DNA of 64,000 nucleotides from Paraburkholderia sejongensis (GTDB lineage Bacteria; Pseudomonadota; Gammaproteobacteria; Burkholderiales; Burkholderiaceae): the NCBI RefSeq assembly GCF_020880815.1, contig NZ_JAJITD010000001.1, forward strand, positions 784,003 through 848,002, in the 5' to 3' direction. Numbering within the stretch: the first letter of the stretch is position 1; each line of letters starts with the position of its first letter. The position numbers and the translations under genes were made by a program. The notes under the pieces are model-generated. The model did no database searches, was not told the origin of the DNA, and saw nothing but the letters and a program-made list of their open reading frames with translations. Of this stretch, positions 35,997 through 45,915 are shown piece by piece.

Positions 35997-37301
35997 ATGA
36001 ACACCAATCCTTTCGGGTTGCGCTCGAACCGCCGCCGGCGTGTGCCCGGGGATCCGGCGCGCCCGGCGCACTGGTTTTCGTTTCTCGGCGCCGGCGCGCT
36101 GATCGCGGTCGGCTATATCGATCCCGGCAACTGGGCGACCGCGCTGGGCGCCGGCGCGGGCTTCGGCTACCGCCTGCTCGGCATCGTCGCGCTGTCGAGC
36201 CTGATGGCGATGCTGCTGCAATGGCTGTCGTCGCGGCTGGGCGTGGTGACGGGACGCGATCTCGCGCAGCTGTGCCGCGAACGCACCGGCCGCGGCGGCA
36301 CGCTGTTCCTGTGGCTGACCAGCGAGGTCGCGATCATCGCCTGCGACGTCGCCGAGGTGGTCGGCAGCGCGGTCGCGCTGCAATTGCTGCTCGGCGTGTC
36401 GCTGACGGTCGGCGTGCTGATGTCGGCGGTCTGCACGTTCGCGCTGCTCGCGCTCCAGCAGCGAGGCCGCAAGCTCGAGGCGGTGATCGCCACGCTGATC
36501 GGCTTCGTCGGTTTGTGCTTCGTGGTCCAGCTCGCGCTCGCGCGGCCCGACTGGCGCGCGGCGCTGGCCGGCACCGCGCCGAGCGTCGAGTTGCTGCGCA
36601 ACGCGGGGATGGTGTGGCTCGCCGCGGGCATCGTCGGCGCGACGGTGATGCCGCACAACCTCTATCTGCATTCGGCGCTCGTCAAACATCACGCGCCGGA
36701 CGGCAGCGACGCGCAGATCAAGGTCGCGCTGCACGTGATCAATCTCGATACGTTCGGTTCGCTCGCGTTTGCGTTCGTGATCAACGCGGCGCTGCTGATC
36801 GTCTCGGCCGCGGTGTTTTACACGAGCGGCCATCGCGACGTGACCGATCTGGCCGATGCGCATCGGCTGATCGCGCCGCTGGTCGGCAGTCACTGGGCCG
36901 GCATCCTGTTCGCGGCGGCGCTGCTCGCGTGCGGGCTGAGCGCGACCGTGACCGGCACGCTGGCCGGCCAGGCCGTGATGGAAGGCTTTCTGCAATTGCG
37001 GCTGCCGCGCTGGAAGCGCGCGCTGCTCACGCGGGCGCTCGCGATCGGGCCGGCGTTGCTGGCGGTCGCGCTGTTCGGCCCGCACGGTTCGAATCAACTG
37101 CTGGTCGCAAGCCAGGTGGTGCTGAGCCTGCAACTGCCGCTCGCGGTGGTGCCGCTGATCCGCTATGCGTCCGATCCGGCGCTGATGCGCGGCTGGCGCG
37201 TGCACGGCGTGCCGCTCGCGTCGGCGTGGTTGTCGGCGGCGTTCATCATCGTGCTCAACGGCGCGTTGTTGTGGCAACTGGCGGCGGGCGCGTCACAGTG
37301 A
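35997..37301 (+). CDS. mntH: Nramp-family Mn/Fe transporter
   Basis: A 434-residue membrane protein with 11-12 helices. TM1 carries the metal-binding motif DPGNWAT and TM6 carries GATVMPHNLYLHS; DVAEVVGSAVAL fits TM3. The Nramp family imports Mn2+ (and Fe2+) with protons. ATG at 35997 gives the usual N-terminus; an earlier ATG at 35955 would add 14 residues that overlap a repeat boundary. The ribosome site is weak. No MntR or Fur box was identified by eye in the leader. Confidence 0.88.
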   Translation: MNTNPFGLRSNRRRRVPGDPARPAHWFSFLGAGALIAVGYIDPGNWATALGAGAGFGYRLLGIVALSSLMAMLLQWLSSRLGVVTGRDLAQLCRERTGRGGTLFLWLTSEVAIIACDVAEVVGSAVALQLLLGVSLTVGVLMSAVCTFALLALQQRGRKLEAVIATLIGFVGLCFVVQLALARPDWRAALAGTAPSVELLRNAGMVWLAAGIVGATVMPHNLYLHSALVKHHAPDGSDAQIKVALHVINLDTFGSLAFAFVINAALLIVSAAVFYTSGHRDVTDLADAHRLIAPLVGSHWAGILFAAALLACGLSATVTGTLAGQAVMEGFLQLRLPRWKRALLTRALAIGPALLAVALFGPHGSNQLLVASQVVLSLQLPLAVVPLIRYASDPALMRGWRVHGVPLASAWLSAAFIIVLNGALLWQLAAGASQ

Positions 37302-37386
37302 ACCACCGTGAAAGGTCGCGGCCGACGGCGAATCGCGCGTATCGGTTAACATAGCGGCACTTCGCTTCTGCGCCTCAAGGTTTCCG

Positions 37387-37590
37387 ATGACTTCGAATCT
37401 TCACGATCTTCCCGACAGCCCATGCATCGGCGTATGTTCCACGCTCTTCGACGAGGTCTGCAAAGGCTGCGGCCGCACCGCGTCGGAAGTGTCCAACTGG
37501 GTGTTTCTGAGCGACGAGGAAAAACGCGCGATCTGGACGCGTATCGAGCAGGAAGGGACCGCGATGCGGTTTCAGAACGATAAGGTGTGA
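37387..37590 (+). CDS. DUF1289 family small protein
   Basis: A 67-residue protein with the DUF1289 cysteine pattern: Cys13 and Cys17 (SPCIGVCS), then Cys25 and Cys28 (VCKGCGRT), followed by a conserved Trp (NWVFLS). The four cysteines probably bind a metal such as zinc or an iron-sulfur cluster. Function unknown; members are widespread in Proteobacteria. A strong bidirectional terminator follows. Confidence 0.85.
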   Translation: MTSNLHDLPDSPCIGVCSTLFDEVCKGCGRTASEVSNWVFLSDEEKRAIWTRIEQEGTAMRFQNDKV

Positions 37591-37645
37591 GGCCGCGCTT
37601 GTCGCGAGCCGTGCATCGCACGGTTGGCCCGCGGTGCGGACCATG

Positions 37646-37686
37646 AAAAAATGCCGGGGCAGTTGAACTGCGCCCGGCATTTTTTA
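37646..37686. terminator. Bidirectional terminator between DUF1289 gene and MFS gene
   Basis: An A-run, the stem ATGCCGGG with CCCGGCAT, an inner CAGTT/AACTG stem and a T-run form a hairpin usable from both convergent genes. Confidence 0.88.
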
Positions 37687-37792
37687 TCGCTATTTGCGAA
37701 GGCCAAGGTGAAGTGAAGGCGATGGCAAACGCGCCACGCTTCCCGCATTTTCAAACCCGGTGATTCGCCGCAGCGCTCACCTTCCGGCTGCG

Positions 37793-39040
37793 TCAATCAA
37801 CCGATGGATCGCACGCGCACTGGAGCGCGGGCGCCTTGCTCGCGCGTTCCGCCGCGGCGAGCCGTTGCAGCGTGGCGAGACCGAGCAGCGCGAGCCCGAG
37901 CCCCAGCGTGAAATCGGCATGCACGCCCGCGCGGTCGACGATCGTGCCGCCCACCGCCGAGCCCGCCGCGATCGCCACCTGAATCACGCTGACGAACATC
38001 GCCGAACCCGCTTCGGGCAGGTCGGTCGTGCCGCGCTGAATCCACACGCTGAAGCACAGCGGCAGCGCACCGAACGCGATGCCCCACAACAGCATCCCGG
38101 CGGTTTCGCCGATCGGCGAATGCTCGAGCAGCAACATCGACGACATCGCGCCCAGCAGCAACAGGATCATTGCCGCGACCGATTTTTTCAGGTGGTCCGA
38201 TATCACCATCGACGTCAACGCATTCGAGAAGAAGCCGATCAGACCGAAGCCGAACAGCAGCAGCGTGATCGTGCTCATCGCGAAGTCGTGTTCGAGCAGC
38301 GGCGCGATGTACGTGTAGGTCGAGAAATGCGCGCCGAACACGAGTGCGACCATCAGCATGCTGAGCCGCGTATGCGACCTGCCCAGCAGAGCCTTGAAGT
38401 CGGCCAGACGCAACGCCGATGCCGACGGCAACGACGGCACGAGCAATAGCTGCGCGAGCAGCGCGAGCGCGACCAGCCCCGCGGTGGCCGCGAACGCGAA
38501 CCGCCACGACGCGAACGATGCGATGAACGTGCCGAGCGGCACGCCGACCACGGTTGCGAGCGTCACGCCGGTCAGGATGGTAGCGGTCGCGCGAGCCGCA
38601 TCCTTCGACTGCACGAGACGCGGCGCCGCCGCGGTCGCGAGCGTCCAGAAACCGCCCAACGCGGCGCCGAGCAACGCGCGGCCCGCCAGCATCACTGCCA
38701 GATTCGGCGCCGCCGCGCAGACGAGGTTCGCGATCAGCAGCATCGCGGTGAGCAGCAGAAACACGTAGCGTCGATCCATGCGGCCGGCGCTGACGATCAG
38801 CGTCGGCGCCGAGATCGCGGCCAGCACGCCGGGCGTGGTGACCATCAGACCGGCGACACCGGTCGACACGCCCAGGTCATGGGCGATTTGCGGCAACAGG
38901 CCGACCGGCAAAAACTCGGCCGTTACGAACGCGAATGCGCTGACGGCCACGGCAATGACCGATAGCCATTGCGCGGCCGAGGTCGTGGAAGTCGAAGTTC
39001 CATCGACGGAGATTGGAGGCGTAGCGGTATCGATTTGCAT
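37793..39040 (-). CDS. MFS exporter, DHA1 family
   Basis: A 415-residue major facilitator with 12 hydrophobic segments. The start of TM1 (SVIAVAVSAFAFVTAEFLPVGLLPQIAHDLGVSTGVAG) matches the AraJ/SotB/YdhP group of sugar-efflux and drug-efflux proteins. ATG at 39040 is chosen since residues upstream in the longer frame are not membrane-protein-like; no strong ribosome site is present. No regulator is adjacent. Substrate unknown. Confidence 0.8.
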   Translation of the reverse strand: MQIDTATPPISVDGTSTSTTSAAQWLSVIAVAVSAFAFVTAEFLPVGLLPQIAHDLGVSTGVAGLMVTTPGVLAAISAPTLIVSAGRMDRRYVFLLLTAMLLIANLVCAAAPNLAVMLAGRALLGAALGGFWTLATAAAPRLVQSKDAARATATILTGVTLATVVGVPLGTFIASFASWRFAFAATAGLVALALLAQLLLVPSLPSASALRLADFKALLGRSHTRLSMLMVALVFGAHFSTYTYIAPLLEHDFAMSTITLLLFGFGLIGFFSNALTSMVISDHLKKSVAAMILLLLGAMSSMLLLEHSPIGETAGMLLWGIAFGALPLCFSVWIQRGTTDLPEAGSAMFVSVIQVAIAAGSAVGGTIVDRAGVHADFTLGLGLALLGLATLQRLAAAERASKAPALQCACDPSVD

Positions 39041-39249
39041 GATGGGACGGGTGACAGATTGAATGCCCAACTGTAAGGTGGGATTCGGTCCGGAAAAAGC
39101 GGTGTTCTCTGAAAAGAGTGGCCAGCGTGGCTGAACAATGGCCATGCGGGTATCGCAACACGAGCAGCGTCGGAAGACGAACTACGGACAACCGAACAGC
39201 GATTCGCGCAAGCGGGCAGACAAACCCCGCGGAGATTACCGGCGTGAAG

Positions 39250-39319
39250 AAAAAAGCCCACTTCTGCGAAGCGGGCTTTGCGGCGATTCGCGTGCGGCGA
39301 ACGGCTCGCCGCACGAATC
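39250..39319 (-). terminator. Tandem terminators after the ABC-F gene
   Basis: Read on the minus strand, the first hairpin (39285-39319) has a 9-bp stem (GTGCGGCGA with its complement) extended by GATTC/GAATC with a two-base bulge. It is followed by a second (39250-39279), AAGCCCGCTTC-GCA-GAAGTGGGCTT ending in TTTT. Confidence 0.8.
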
Positions 39320-39326
39320 GTTTTAT

Positions 39327-40919
39327 TTACTCGACACCCTGACTCGTCAGGAAATCCTCGTAGTTGCCGCCGAAGTCGGTCAGCGTGCCGTCGGTCTTCA
39401 CTTCGATGATCCGGTTCGCGAGGCCGCTGACGAACTCACGGTCGTGCGACACGAAGATCAGCGTGCCTTCGAACTTGTCGAGCGCGATCTGCAGCGATTC
39501 GATCGACTCCATGTCCATGTGGTTGGTCGGCTCGTCCATCATCAGCACGTTGTGGCGGCCGAGCATCAGCTTGCCCCAGATCATGCGGCCCTTCTCGCCG
39601 CCCGACAGCACCTTCACCGACTTGCGGATGTCGTCCGCGTTGAACAGCAGACGGCCGAGCGTGCCGCGCACCATCTGCTCGTCGTCGCCTTCCTTGCGGT
39701 ACTGGTCGATCCAGTCCATCAGCGTGACGTCGTTCGGAAACTCTTCGTAGGTGTCCTGCGGCATGTAGCCGATGTTCGCGTTCTCCGCCCACTTCACGGT
39801 GCCGTGATCGAGTTGCAGCGCGCCGAGCAGCGAGCGCAGCAGCGTGGTCTTGCCCGCGCCGTTCTCGCCGATGATCGCGATGCGCTCACCCGGCTGCACG
39901 CTGATGCTGAAGTTGTTGAAAATCGTGCGCTCGTATTTCTTCGAAATGCTGTCCGCGACCACCGCGATGTTGTGCAGCTTCTTCTCGAACTCGAAGCGGA
40001 TGAACGGGTTCTGCCGCGACGACGGCTTGAATTCCTCGATCTTGATCTTGTCGATCATCTTCAGACGGCTGGTCGCCTGACGGGCCTTCGACTTGTTCGC
40101 CGAGAAGCGGCGCACGAAGTCCTGCAGGTCGGCGACACGTTCCTTCGCCTTCGCGTTGGCGGCCTGCTGACGCTCGCGCGCCTGCGTGCTGGCGAGCATG
40201 TAGTCGTCGTAGTTGCCCGGATAGACCTTCAGCGTGCCGTAATCCATGTCGGCCATGTGCGTGCACACCTGATTCAGGAAGTGCCGGTCGTGCGAGATGA
40301 TGATCATCGTCGAGTTGTACTGGTTCAGAATATCTTCCAGCCAACGGATCGAGTTGATGTCCAGGTTGTTGGTCGGTTCGTCGAGCAGCAGCACGTCCGG
40401 CTTCGAGAACAGCGCCTGCGCGAGCAGCACGCGCAGCTTCCAGCCCGGCGCGACGTTGCTCATCGGGCCGTTGTGCAGATCGATCGAGATGCCGATGCCG
40501 AGCAGCAGTTCGCCCGCGCGCGCTTCGGCGGTGTAGCCGTCGTACTCGGCGAACTTCGCTTCGAGTTCGGCCGCGTGCATGTAGTCGTCGTCGGTCGCGT
40601 CGGGGTTCGCGTAGATCGCGTCGCGCTCGCTCATCGCGGCCCACATCTCGGTGTGGCCCATCATCACGACGTCGAGCACGCGCACGTCTTCGTACGCGAA
40701 CTGGTCCTGGCGCAGCTTGCCCAGGCGCACGTTCGGCTCGAGCATCACGTTGCCCGAGCTCGGCTCCAGGTCCGAACCGAGAATCTTCATGAAAGTGGAT
40801 TTACCGCAGCCGTTCGCACCGATCAGGCCATAGCGGTTCCCTTCCCCGAATTTGACCGAAATGTTCTCGAAGAGGGGCTTCGGCCCGAATTGCATGGTGA
40901 TATTGGCGGTAGACAGCAC
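39327..40919 (-). CDS. ybiT: ABC-F family ATPase, YbiT type
   Basis: A 530-residue protein with two ABC ATPase domains and no membrane segments. Walker A motifs are GANGCGKST and GENGAGKTT, signatures are NVAPGWKLR (degenerate) and LSGGEKGRM, and Walker B motifs are [11 protein letters not shown] and [11 protein letters not shown]. The linker between domains contains the P-site tRNA interaction motif region ([20 protein letters not shown]). ABC-F proteins act on ribosomes, and the length and motif order best fit YbiT. It is monocistronic, with two terminators. Confidence 0.88.
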   Translation of the reverse strand: MLSTANITMQFGPKPLFENISVKFGEGNRYGLIGANGCGKSTFMKILGSDLEPSSGNVMLEPNVRLGKLRQDQFAYEDVRVLDVVMMGHTEMWAAMSERDAIYANPDATDDDYMHAAELEAKFAEYDGYTAEARAGELLLGIGISIDLHNGPMSNVAPGWKLRVLLAQALFSKPDVLLLDEPTNNLDINSIRWLEDILNQYNSTMIIISHDRHFLNQVCTHMADMDYGTLKVYPGNYDDYMLASTQARERQQAANAKAKERVADLQDFVRRFSANKSKARQATSRLKMIDKIKIEEFKPSSRQNPFIRFEFEKKLHNIAVVADSISKKYERTIFNNFSISVQPGERIAIIGENGAGKTTLLRSLLGALQLDHGTVKWAENANIGYMPQDTYEEFPNDVTLMDWIDQYRKEGDDEQMVRGTLGRLLFNADDIRKSVKVLSGGEKGRMIWGKLMLGRHNVLMMDEPTNHMDMESIESLQIALDKFEGTLIFVSHDREFVSGLANRIIEVKTDGTLTDFGGNYEDFLTSQGVE

Positions 40920-41024
40920 GGCGCGTCCCTTTGAATGTGATATCGGCGAAAAACCGAATATTTTAGCAGATTTTGAGAAATCAGCCGGCGATGATCGTGG
41001 CGGCCCGGTTTGCGCGGGTTGTTC

Positions 41025-41987
41025 TCACGCGCCGCCCGGCCCGCCGCGCGGCGTTTGCAACACGTCGACGAACGCCGAGAAATCCGCTCCGGCCAGCCCC
41101 ATCGCCGCGGCCAGCCGCAGCAATTGCTGCACCGTCGAGGACACCGGCATCGGCGTGCCGGTCTCGTACGCGGTCGCGGCCACCGTATCGACGTCCTTCT
41201 GGAACGTGCGCAACGCGCCGATCGGCGGTTGGCCGCTTTGCGTCATGCGCGGCACGAAGGTCTGCAGCAGCACCGAATCGGCCCAGCCGCCGGCGAGCGC
41301 TTCGGTCAGTTTCGCCGCGTCGATGCCGCTGCGCTGCGCGAGACTGACCGCCTCGGCGATCGCCGCGACGGTCGCCGTGACGATCGCCTGATTGCACAGC
41401 TTCGCGGTTTGCCCGGCGCCGACCTCGCCCATGTGCGTGACGCGCGATGAGTACGCGGCCAGCAACGGGCGTACCGCGGCAACGTCGCTGGCCGCGCCGC
41501 CGGCCATGATCGCGAGCGTGCCGGCGCTTGCGCCGCCGACGCCGCCGGAAACCGGCGCGTCGATCCAGCCAATCGGCGTGCCGGCATTCGCGCCGGATCC
41601 CCCGCCCGCCGCCGCCGCGCGCTGTGCATCATCGCGCGCGCCATACTGCGCGGCGCGCCGCGCCAACTCACGCGTGGCCGCTGGCGGAATACTCGAATGA
41701 TCGACGATCCAGCGCAGCCGGCGCGGCGCTGGCGGATCGCCGTCGAGCAGCCCCGCCGCGCCGAACACGGTCTGCTCGACAGCGGCCGCGTCGGCGACGC
41801 ACAACAGCACCGCATCGCAGCACGCGGCCAGCTCGCGCGGCGTCTGGACGAGCTTCGCGCCGTCGGCCTGCAACGCCTCGGCCTTGGCCCGCGTACGGTT
41901 CCAGACATGCACGGTATGCCCCGCGCGCAGCAGATGCCGGATCATCGGCGCGCCCATCAGACCGGGGCCGCAAAAACCTATTTCCAC
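41025..41987 (-). CDS. Beta-hydroxyacid dehydrogenase (HIBADH/tartronate semialdehyde reductase family)
   Basis: A 320-residue NAD(P)-dependent dehydrogenase. The dinucleotide motif is GFCGPGLMG near residue 4, the substrate loop is DAPVSGGVGGASAGTL at about 143-158, and the catalytic Lys lies in GAGQTAKLCNQ. GTG at 41987 has GAGG upstream and starts exactly at the conserved N-terminus. An extra stretch of about 20 Ala/Gly/Arg-rich residues sits at about 115-137, just before the substrate loop, where relatives are short. The substrate (3-hydroxyisobutyrate, tartronate semialdehyde or other) is unresolved. Confidence 0.82.
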   Translation of the reverse strand: MEIGFCGPGLMGAPMIRHLLRAGHTVHVWNRTRAKAEALQADGAKLVQTPRELAACCDAVLLCVADAAAVEQTVFGAAGLLDGDPPAPRRLRWIVDHSSIPPAATRELARRAAQYGARDDAQRAAAAGGGSGANAGTPIGWIDAPVSGGVGGASAGTLAIMAGGAASDVAAVRPLLAAYSSRVTHMGEVGAGQTAKLCNQAIVTATVAAIAEAVSLAQRSGIDAAKLTEALAGGWADSVLLQTFVPRMTQSGQPPIGALRTFQKDVDTVAATAYETGTPMPVSSTVQQLLRLAAAMGLAGADFSAFVDVLQTPRGGPGGA

Positions 41988-42237
41988 GTTCGAACCTCGT
42001 CGGCTATCAGATTGAATGGCGAATTTCTCGCGCGGACATGATAACGGCGCGCTGTCGCGCGAGACCGGGCATGCGACGTGCGGCTGCCCGTTCGGACAGC
42101 ACGTTCCACCCCGAATCCGCCGCGAATCCACCCCAATCCGCCGCGAATCCCGCGAACCGTTGCCTATACTTTTTCCAGCAGGGTTCGTTCCGAAGCGCGT
42201 TTTTTCCGACCAGCGGCGTCAACCCAGGAGGACATCC

Positions 42238-42444
42238 ATGTCAGACCACGTTTACAAGAAGATCGAACTGACCGGCTCGTCGACCAGATCGATCGACGAC
42301 GCCATCAGCACCGCAATCGCGAAGGCATCGACTACGCTGCGCAATCTACACTGGTTTGAAGTCACGGAAACGCGCGGCCAGATCGAAGACGGCAAGGTCG
42401 CCTACTGGCAGGTGACGCTGAAGGTCGGCCTGCGGATCGACTGA
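42238..42444 (+). CDS. Dodecin, flavin-binding storage protein
   Basis: A 68-residue dodecin ([43 protein letters not shown]). Trp39 is the residue that stacks on flavin in characterised dodecins. It assembles as a hollow dodecamer that buffers riboflavin or FMN. A strong AGGAGG site precedes the ATG, and a perfect palindromic terminator follows. Confidence 0.92.
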   Translation: MSDHVYKKIELTGSSTRSIDDAISTAIAKASTTLRNLHWFEVTETRGQIEDGKVAYWQVTLKVGLRID

Positions 42445-42507
42445 CGCGGCGTTGGTAGCGTCCCACCGAGATGCCGCCGCCCTGCGATGCGGGCGCGGCG
42501 GCCGTAA

Positions 42508-42545
42508 AAAAAGCTGCGTTCAACCCGGGTTGAACGCAGCTTTTT
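42508..42545. terminator. Perfect bidirectional terminator
   Basis: A 38-bp perfect palindrome: 19 bases starting AAAAAGCTGCG pair with their complement ending in TTTTT. It serves both the dodecin gene (plus) and the convergent BMP operon (minus). Confidence 0.93.
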
Positions 42546-42597
42546 CATTACCCCGCAGGTTTGAGCGGCACCGCCGCCAGCCCGCATTACGTCCAGC

Positions 42598-43692
42598 TTA
42601 CTTCGGCAGCGATCCGTCGACACCCTCGACATACCAGTTCAGCCGCTGCAACTCCGGATCGGTCAGCGTCTTGCCGGCCGGCACCTTGACCGTGCCCGAC
42701 TGATCCTTGATCGGCCCGGTGAATACGTCGCGCTTGCCGCTCGCCAGATCGCCGCGCGCGGCGGCGACCTGTTTCTGCCCGTCGGCCGGAATCGCCGAAT
42801 TGTTCAGATCTTCGAGATCGACCGCCTTTTGCGGAATGCCCCACCACACCGGATCGTTCTTCCACTTGCCGTCGAGCACCTGCTGGATCACCGCGGTGTA
42901 ATACACGCCCCAATGCGCGACCACCGAGCCCAGATGCGCGCCCGGTCCGAACTTCTTCATATCGGAGTCCCAACCGAACGCGTACACGTGCTTGTCCGAC
43001 GCGGTCGCGAGCGTCGCGGTCGAATCGGTGTTCTGCAGCAGTACGTCGGCGCCCTGGCCGATCAGCGTTTCGGCCGCCTGCTTCTCCTTGCCCGGATCGA
43101 ACCAGCTGTTGATCCAGATGACCTTCGTATGCACCTTCGGATTGACCGAGCGCGCGCCGAGCGTGAACGCGTTGATGTTGCGCACCACTTCCGGAATCGG
43201 CACCGACGCGACGAAGCCGAGCGTGTTGCTCTTCGTCACGTAACCGGCCGCGACGCCGGCCAGATACGCGCCCTGGTACATGCGCACGTCGTAGGTGCCG
43301 AAGTTCGGCGCCTTCTTGTAGCCGGTCGCGTGCAGGAACACAGTGTCCGGAAAGTCCTTCGCGACCTTCAGCTGGAAGTCCTGAAAGCCGAAGCTGGTGC
43401 CGAAGATGATCTTGTTGCCCTTGTTGGCGAGATCGCGGAACACCCGCTCGGAGTCGGCCGATTCGGGCACGTTCTCGACGCGGGTGATCTTGATCTTGTT
43501 GCCGAACTTCGCTTCGGCCTCCCTCGACCCCTGGTCGTGCGCGAAGGTCCAGCCCGCGTCGCCCGGATTGCCGAGGTAGACGAACGCGACGCCGGGCACG
43601 TCGGCGGCCTGCGCGGACTGCGCGAGCGGCGCGCTCAATGCGAGCGAAGCCGCGCCCCACGCGAAGGCGGTCAGCAGATTTCTTCTCTTCAT
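42598..43692 (-). CDS. BMP-family ABC transporter substrate-binding protein (nucleoside/purine)
   Basis: A 364-residue BMP/PnrA-like periplasmic protein with a signal peptide (MKRRNLLTAFAWGAASLALSAPLAQSAQA). Family blocks include GDAGWTFAHDQG, GTSFGFQDFQ and GADVLLQNTDSTA. PnrA-type proteins bind purine nucleosides. It is the last gene of an ATPase-permease-permease-SBP cluster next to a purine deaminase, so purine or purine-nucleoside import is inferred. Confidence 0.87.
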   Translation of the reverse strand: MKRRNLLTAFAWGAASLALSAPLAQSAQAADVPGVAFVYLGNPGDAGWTFAHDQGSREAEAKFGNKIKITRVENVPESADSERVFRDLANKGNKIIFGTSFGFQDFQLKVAKDFPDTVFLHATGYKKAPNFGTYDVRMYQGAYLAGVAAGYVTKSNTLGFVASVPIPEVVRNINAFTLGARSVNPKVHTKVIWINSWFDPGKEKQAAETLIGQGADVLLQNTDSTATLATASDKHVYAFGWDSDMKKFGPGAHLGSVVAHWGVYYTAVIQQVLDGKWKNDPVWWGIPQKAVDLEDLNNSAIPADGQKQVAAARGDLASGKRDVFTGPIKDQSGTVKVPAGKTLTDPELQRLNWYVEGVDGSLPK

Positions 43693-43750
43693 GTTGTTCC
43701 CCTGTCGTATTTAGCGAATCATCGTGAGCGGATCTAATCCTGCGCGGCGC

Positions 43751-44680
43751 TCAGCCCGCGAGGAAAAACGGTTTGCCGAGCGAGGCCGGCGCATTCAGGC
43801 GGATCGTGTTCGGATTGCGCGAAATCAGCGCGAGCACGACGATCGTCGCGACGTACGGCAGCATCGCGAGGAACTGCGTCGGCACCGGCACGCCGATCGC
43901 CTGCGCGTAGAACTGCAGCCCGGTCACCGCGCCGAACAGCAGCGAGCCGATCAACAGACGCCCGGGCCGCCACGTCGCGAACACGACCAGCGCGAGCGCG
44001 ATCCAGCCGCGCCCCGAAGTCAGATTCTCCTGCCACAGGTGCAGATTGACGATCGAGTAATAGCCGCCCGCGAGCCCCGCCATCGCGCCGCCGAACGCGA
44101 CCGCGCCATAGCGCACGCCGACCACCGGAAAGCCGACCGAATGCGCAACTTGCGGCGACTCGCCGATCGAGCGCAGCACCAGCCCGGCGCGCGTGCGATA
44201 CAGGAACCAGCCGATCGCCGCGAACATCAGGAATGCGAGGTAATCGAGCGGCGTCAGCGTAAACAGCGCGGGGCCGAGCACCGGGATTTTCGACAGCCCC
44301 GGGATGGTCCACGTGTCGATCGTCGCGCGCGCGGCGGCCGACGTGTACGGCTTGCCGACATACGCGGACAGTCCGATGCCGAAGATCGTCAGCGACAACC
44401 CGGTGGCGACCTGGTTGGCGAGCATCGTGAGCGTGAGGAAGCCGAACAATAGCGACATCGCGAGCCCGGCGCCGACCGCGGCGAGCACGCCGAGCCACGG
44501 GTTGCCGGTGATCGCGGTGACCGCGTAGCCGCTGACCGCGCCCATCAGCATCATCCCTTCGACGCCGAGATTGAGCACGCCCGACTTCTCGGCGACGAGT
44601 TCCCCCGCGCCCGCGAACATCAGCGGAATCGACGCGGTGATCGCGCTCGACGTGAGCGCACTGGCTTGTTGAATATCCAT
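43751..44680 (-). CDS. ABC transporter permease, BMP/nucleoside type (second permease)
   Basis: A 309-residue permease of the branched-chain/nucleoside superfamily ([20 protein letters not shown] is the diagnostic block). About nine membrane segments are visible. It lies 31 bp after the other permease, with which it would form a heterodimer. ATG at 44680 is preferred to an upstream TTG; no strong ribosome site is seen. Confidence 0.85.
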   Translation of the reverse strand: MDIQQASALTSSAITASIPLMFAGAGELVAEKSGVLNLGVEGMMLMGAVSGYAVTAITGNPWLGVLAAVGAGLAMSLLFGFLTLTMLANQVATGLSLTIFGIGLSAYVGKPYTSAAARATIDTWTIPGLSKIPVLGPALFTLTPLDYLAFLMFAAIGWFLYRTRAGLVLRSIGESPQVAHSVGFPVVGVRYGAVAFGGAMAGLAGGYYSIVNLHLWQENLTSGRGWIALALVVFATWRPGRLLIGSLLFGAVTGLQFYAQAIGVPVPTQFLAMLPYVATIVVLALISRNPNTIRLNAPASLGKPFFLAG

Positions 44681-44711
44681 AAGCAAATCGATACGTGGAT
44701 TAACGGGCGGA

Positions 44712-45815
44712 TCAATGAGCGGCGGCCGTCGCCCGGCGCCGTACGCGGTAGTTCACGAACAGGTCGGCGCCGAGCAGGCAGAACAGCAGCAAGCCCTGGA
44801 ACACGCCGGATAGCGCCTGCGGCAACTGCATCGAGGTCTGCACCGCTTCGCCGCCGAGATACAGCAGCGCCATCAGCAGACTCGCGAGCACGATGCCGAG
44901 CGGATGCAGCCGGCCGACGAACACGACGATGATCGCGGTGAAACCGTAACCGGGCGACCACGTCGCCTGCAACTGGCCGATCGGTCCGGCGATCTCGCCC
45001 ATGCCGGCCAGACCCGCGAGGCCGCCGCTGATCAGCAGCGAGGTCCAGATGGTCTTCTTGTCGGAGAAACCCGCATAGCGCGCGGCAAGCGGCGCAAGTC
45101 CGCCGACGTTCATCCGGTAGCCGGCGAAGCTCTTGCGCATGAAGAGCCAGACCAGCGGAATCGCGATCAGCGTCAGGAAGATCGATGCGTTCAGGCGCGT
45201 GCCGCGCAGCCATTTCCAGTGCCAGTCGCCGTACAGCGTCGGAAACAGCGCGTCGCCGCTGAACATTTCGGAGAGCGGAAAATTCATCCCCTGCGGATCG
45301 CGCCACGGCCCGCTGACCAGATAGATCAGCAGTTGGGTCGCGACGTAGGTCAGCATCAGGCTGACGAGAATCTCGTTGGTGTTGAAACGGCTCCTCAGGA
45401 ACGCGGGGATCGCGGCCCACGCCATCCCGCCGGCGACGCCGGCGAGCATCATCGTCGGCAGGATCCACCAGCCGCTCGCCTGATCGAAGTAGATCGCGAC
45501 ACCGCTCGCGGCGATCCCGCCGAGCAGCATCTGCCCTTCGGCGCCGATGTTCCATACATTCGCGCGATAGCCGATCGCCAGCCCGAGGCCGATCAGACAC
45601 AGCGGCGACGCTTTGAGCAGCAGCTCGGACCAGCCGTTGACGCTGGACAGCGGTTCGATGAAGAACGCGTGCATCGCCTGCAACGGATCGCGGCCGACGA
45701 GGCCGAAGATCAGGAAGCCGATCGCGAGCGTCAGCAGCGCGGCGATCAGCGGCACCGCGAGCTGCATCGCGCGGGACGGCGACGTGCGGGCTTCGAGTCG
45801 GTAAGGAAGCATCAT
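44712..45815 (-). CDS. ABC transporter permease, BMP/nucleoside type (first permease)
   Basis: A 367-residue permease with YRANVWNIGAEGQMLLGGIAASG, the family block matching the second permease, and about nine helices. It follows the double ATPase by about 100 bp and precedes the second permease. The sequence suggests an inner membrane import channel for nucleosides or free purines. The start could be either of two adjacent Met codons (45815 or 45812). Confidence 0.85.
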   Translation of the reverse strand: MMLPYRLEARTSPSRAMQLAVPLIAALLTLAIGFLIFGLVGRDPLQAMHAFFIEPLSSVNGWSELLLKASPLCLIGLGLAIGYRANVWNIGAEGQMLLGGIAASGVAIYFDQASGWWILPTMMLAGVAGGMAWAAIPAFLRSRFNTNEILVSLMLTYVATQLLIYLVSGPWRDPQGMNFPLSEMFSGDALFPTLYGDWHWKWLRGTRLNASIFLTLIAIPLVWLFMRKSFAGYRMNVGGLAPLAARYAGFSDKKTIWTSLLISGGLAGLAGMGEIAGPIGQLQATWSPGYGFTAIIVVFVGRLHPLGIVLASLLMALLYLGGEAVQTSMQLPQALSGVFQGLLLFCLLGADLFVNYRVRRRATAAAH

Positions 45816-45915
45816 GGTGGAGTGGAGTCGTTCTGGTTATGGGGTTGCGGCTCAGGGACGCGTTAGGGTCGCGGGCAATGCCTGCCCGGTGCTCGAACCG
45901 TTTCGTATTCCCGCT

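Noticed and set aside
39138..40934. 598-aa plus-strand open frame opposite the ABC-F gene
   Set aside because: Antisense shadow; His/Val/Arg-rich, no domains, while the minus frame has two complete ABC cassettes.
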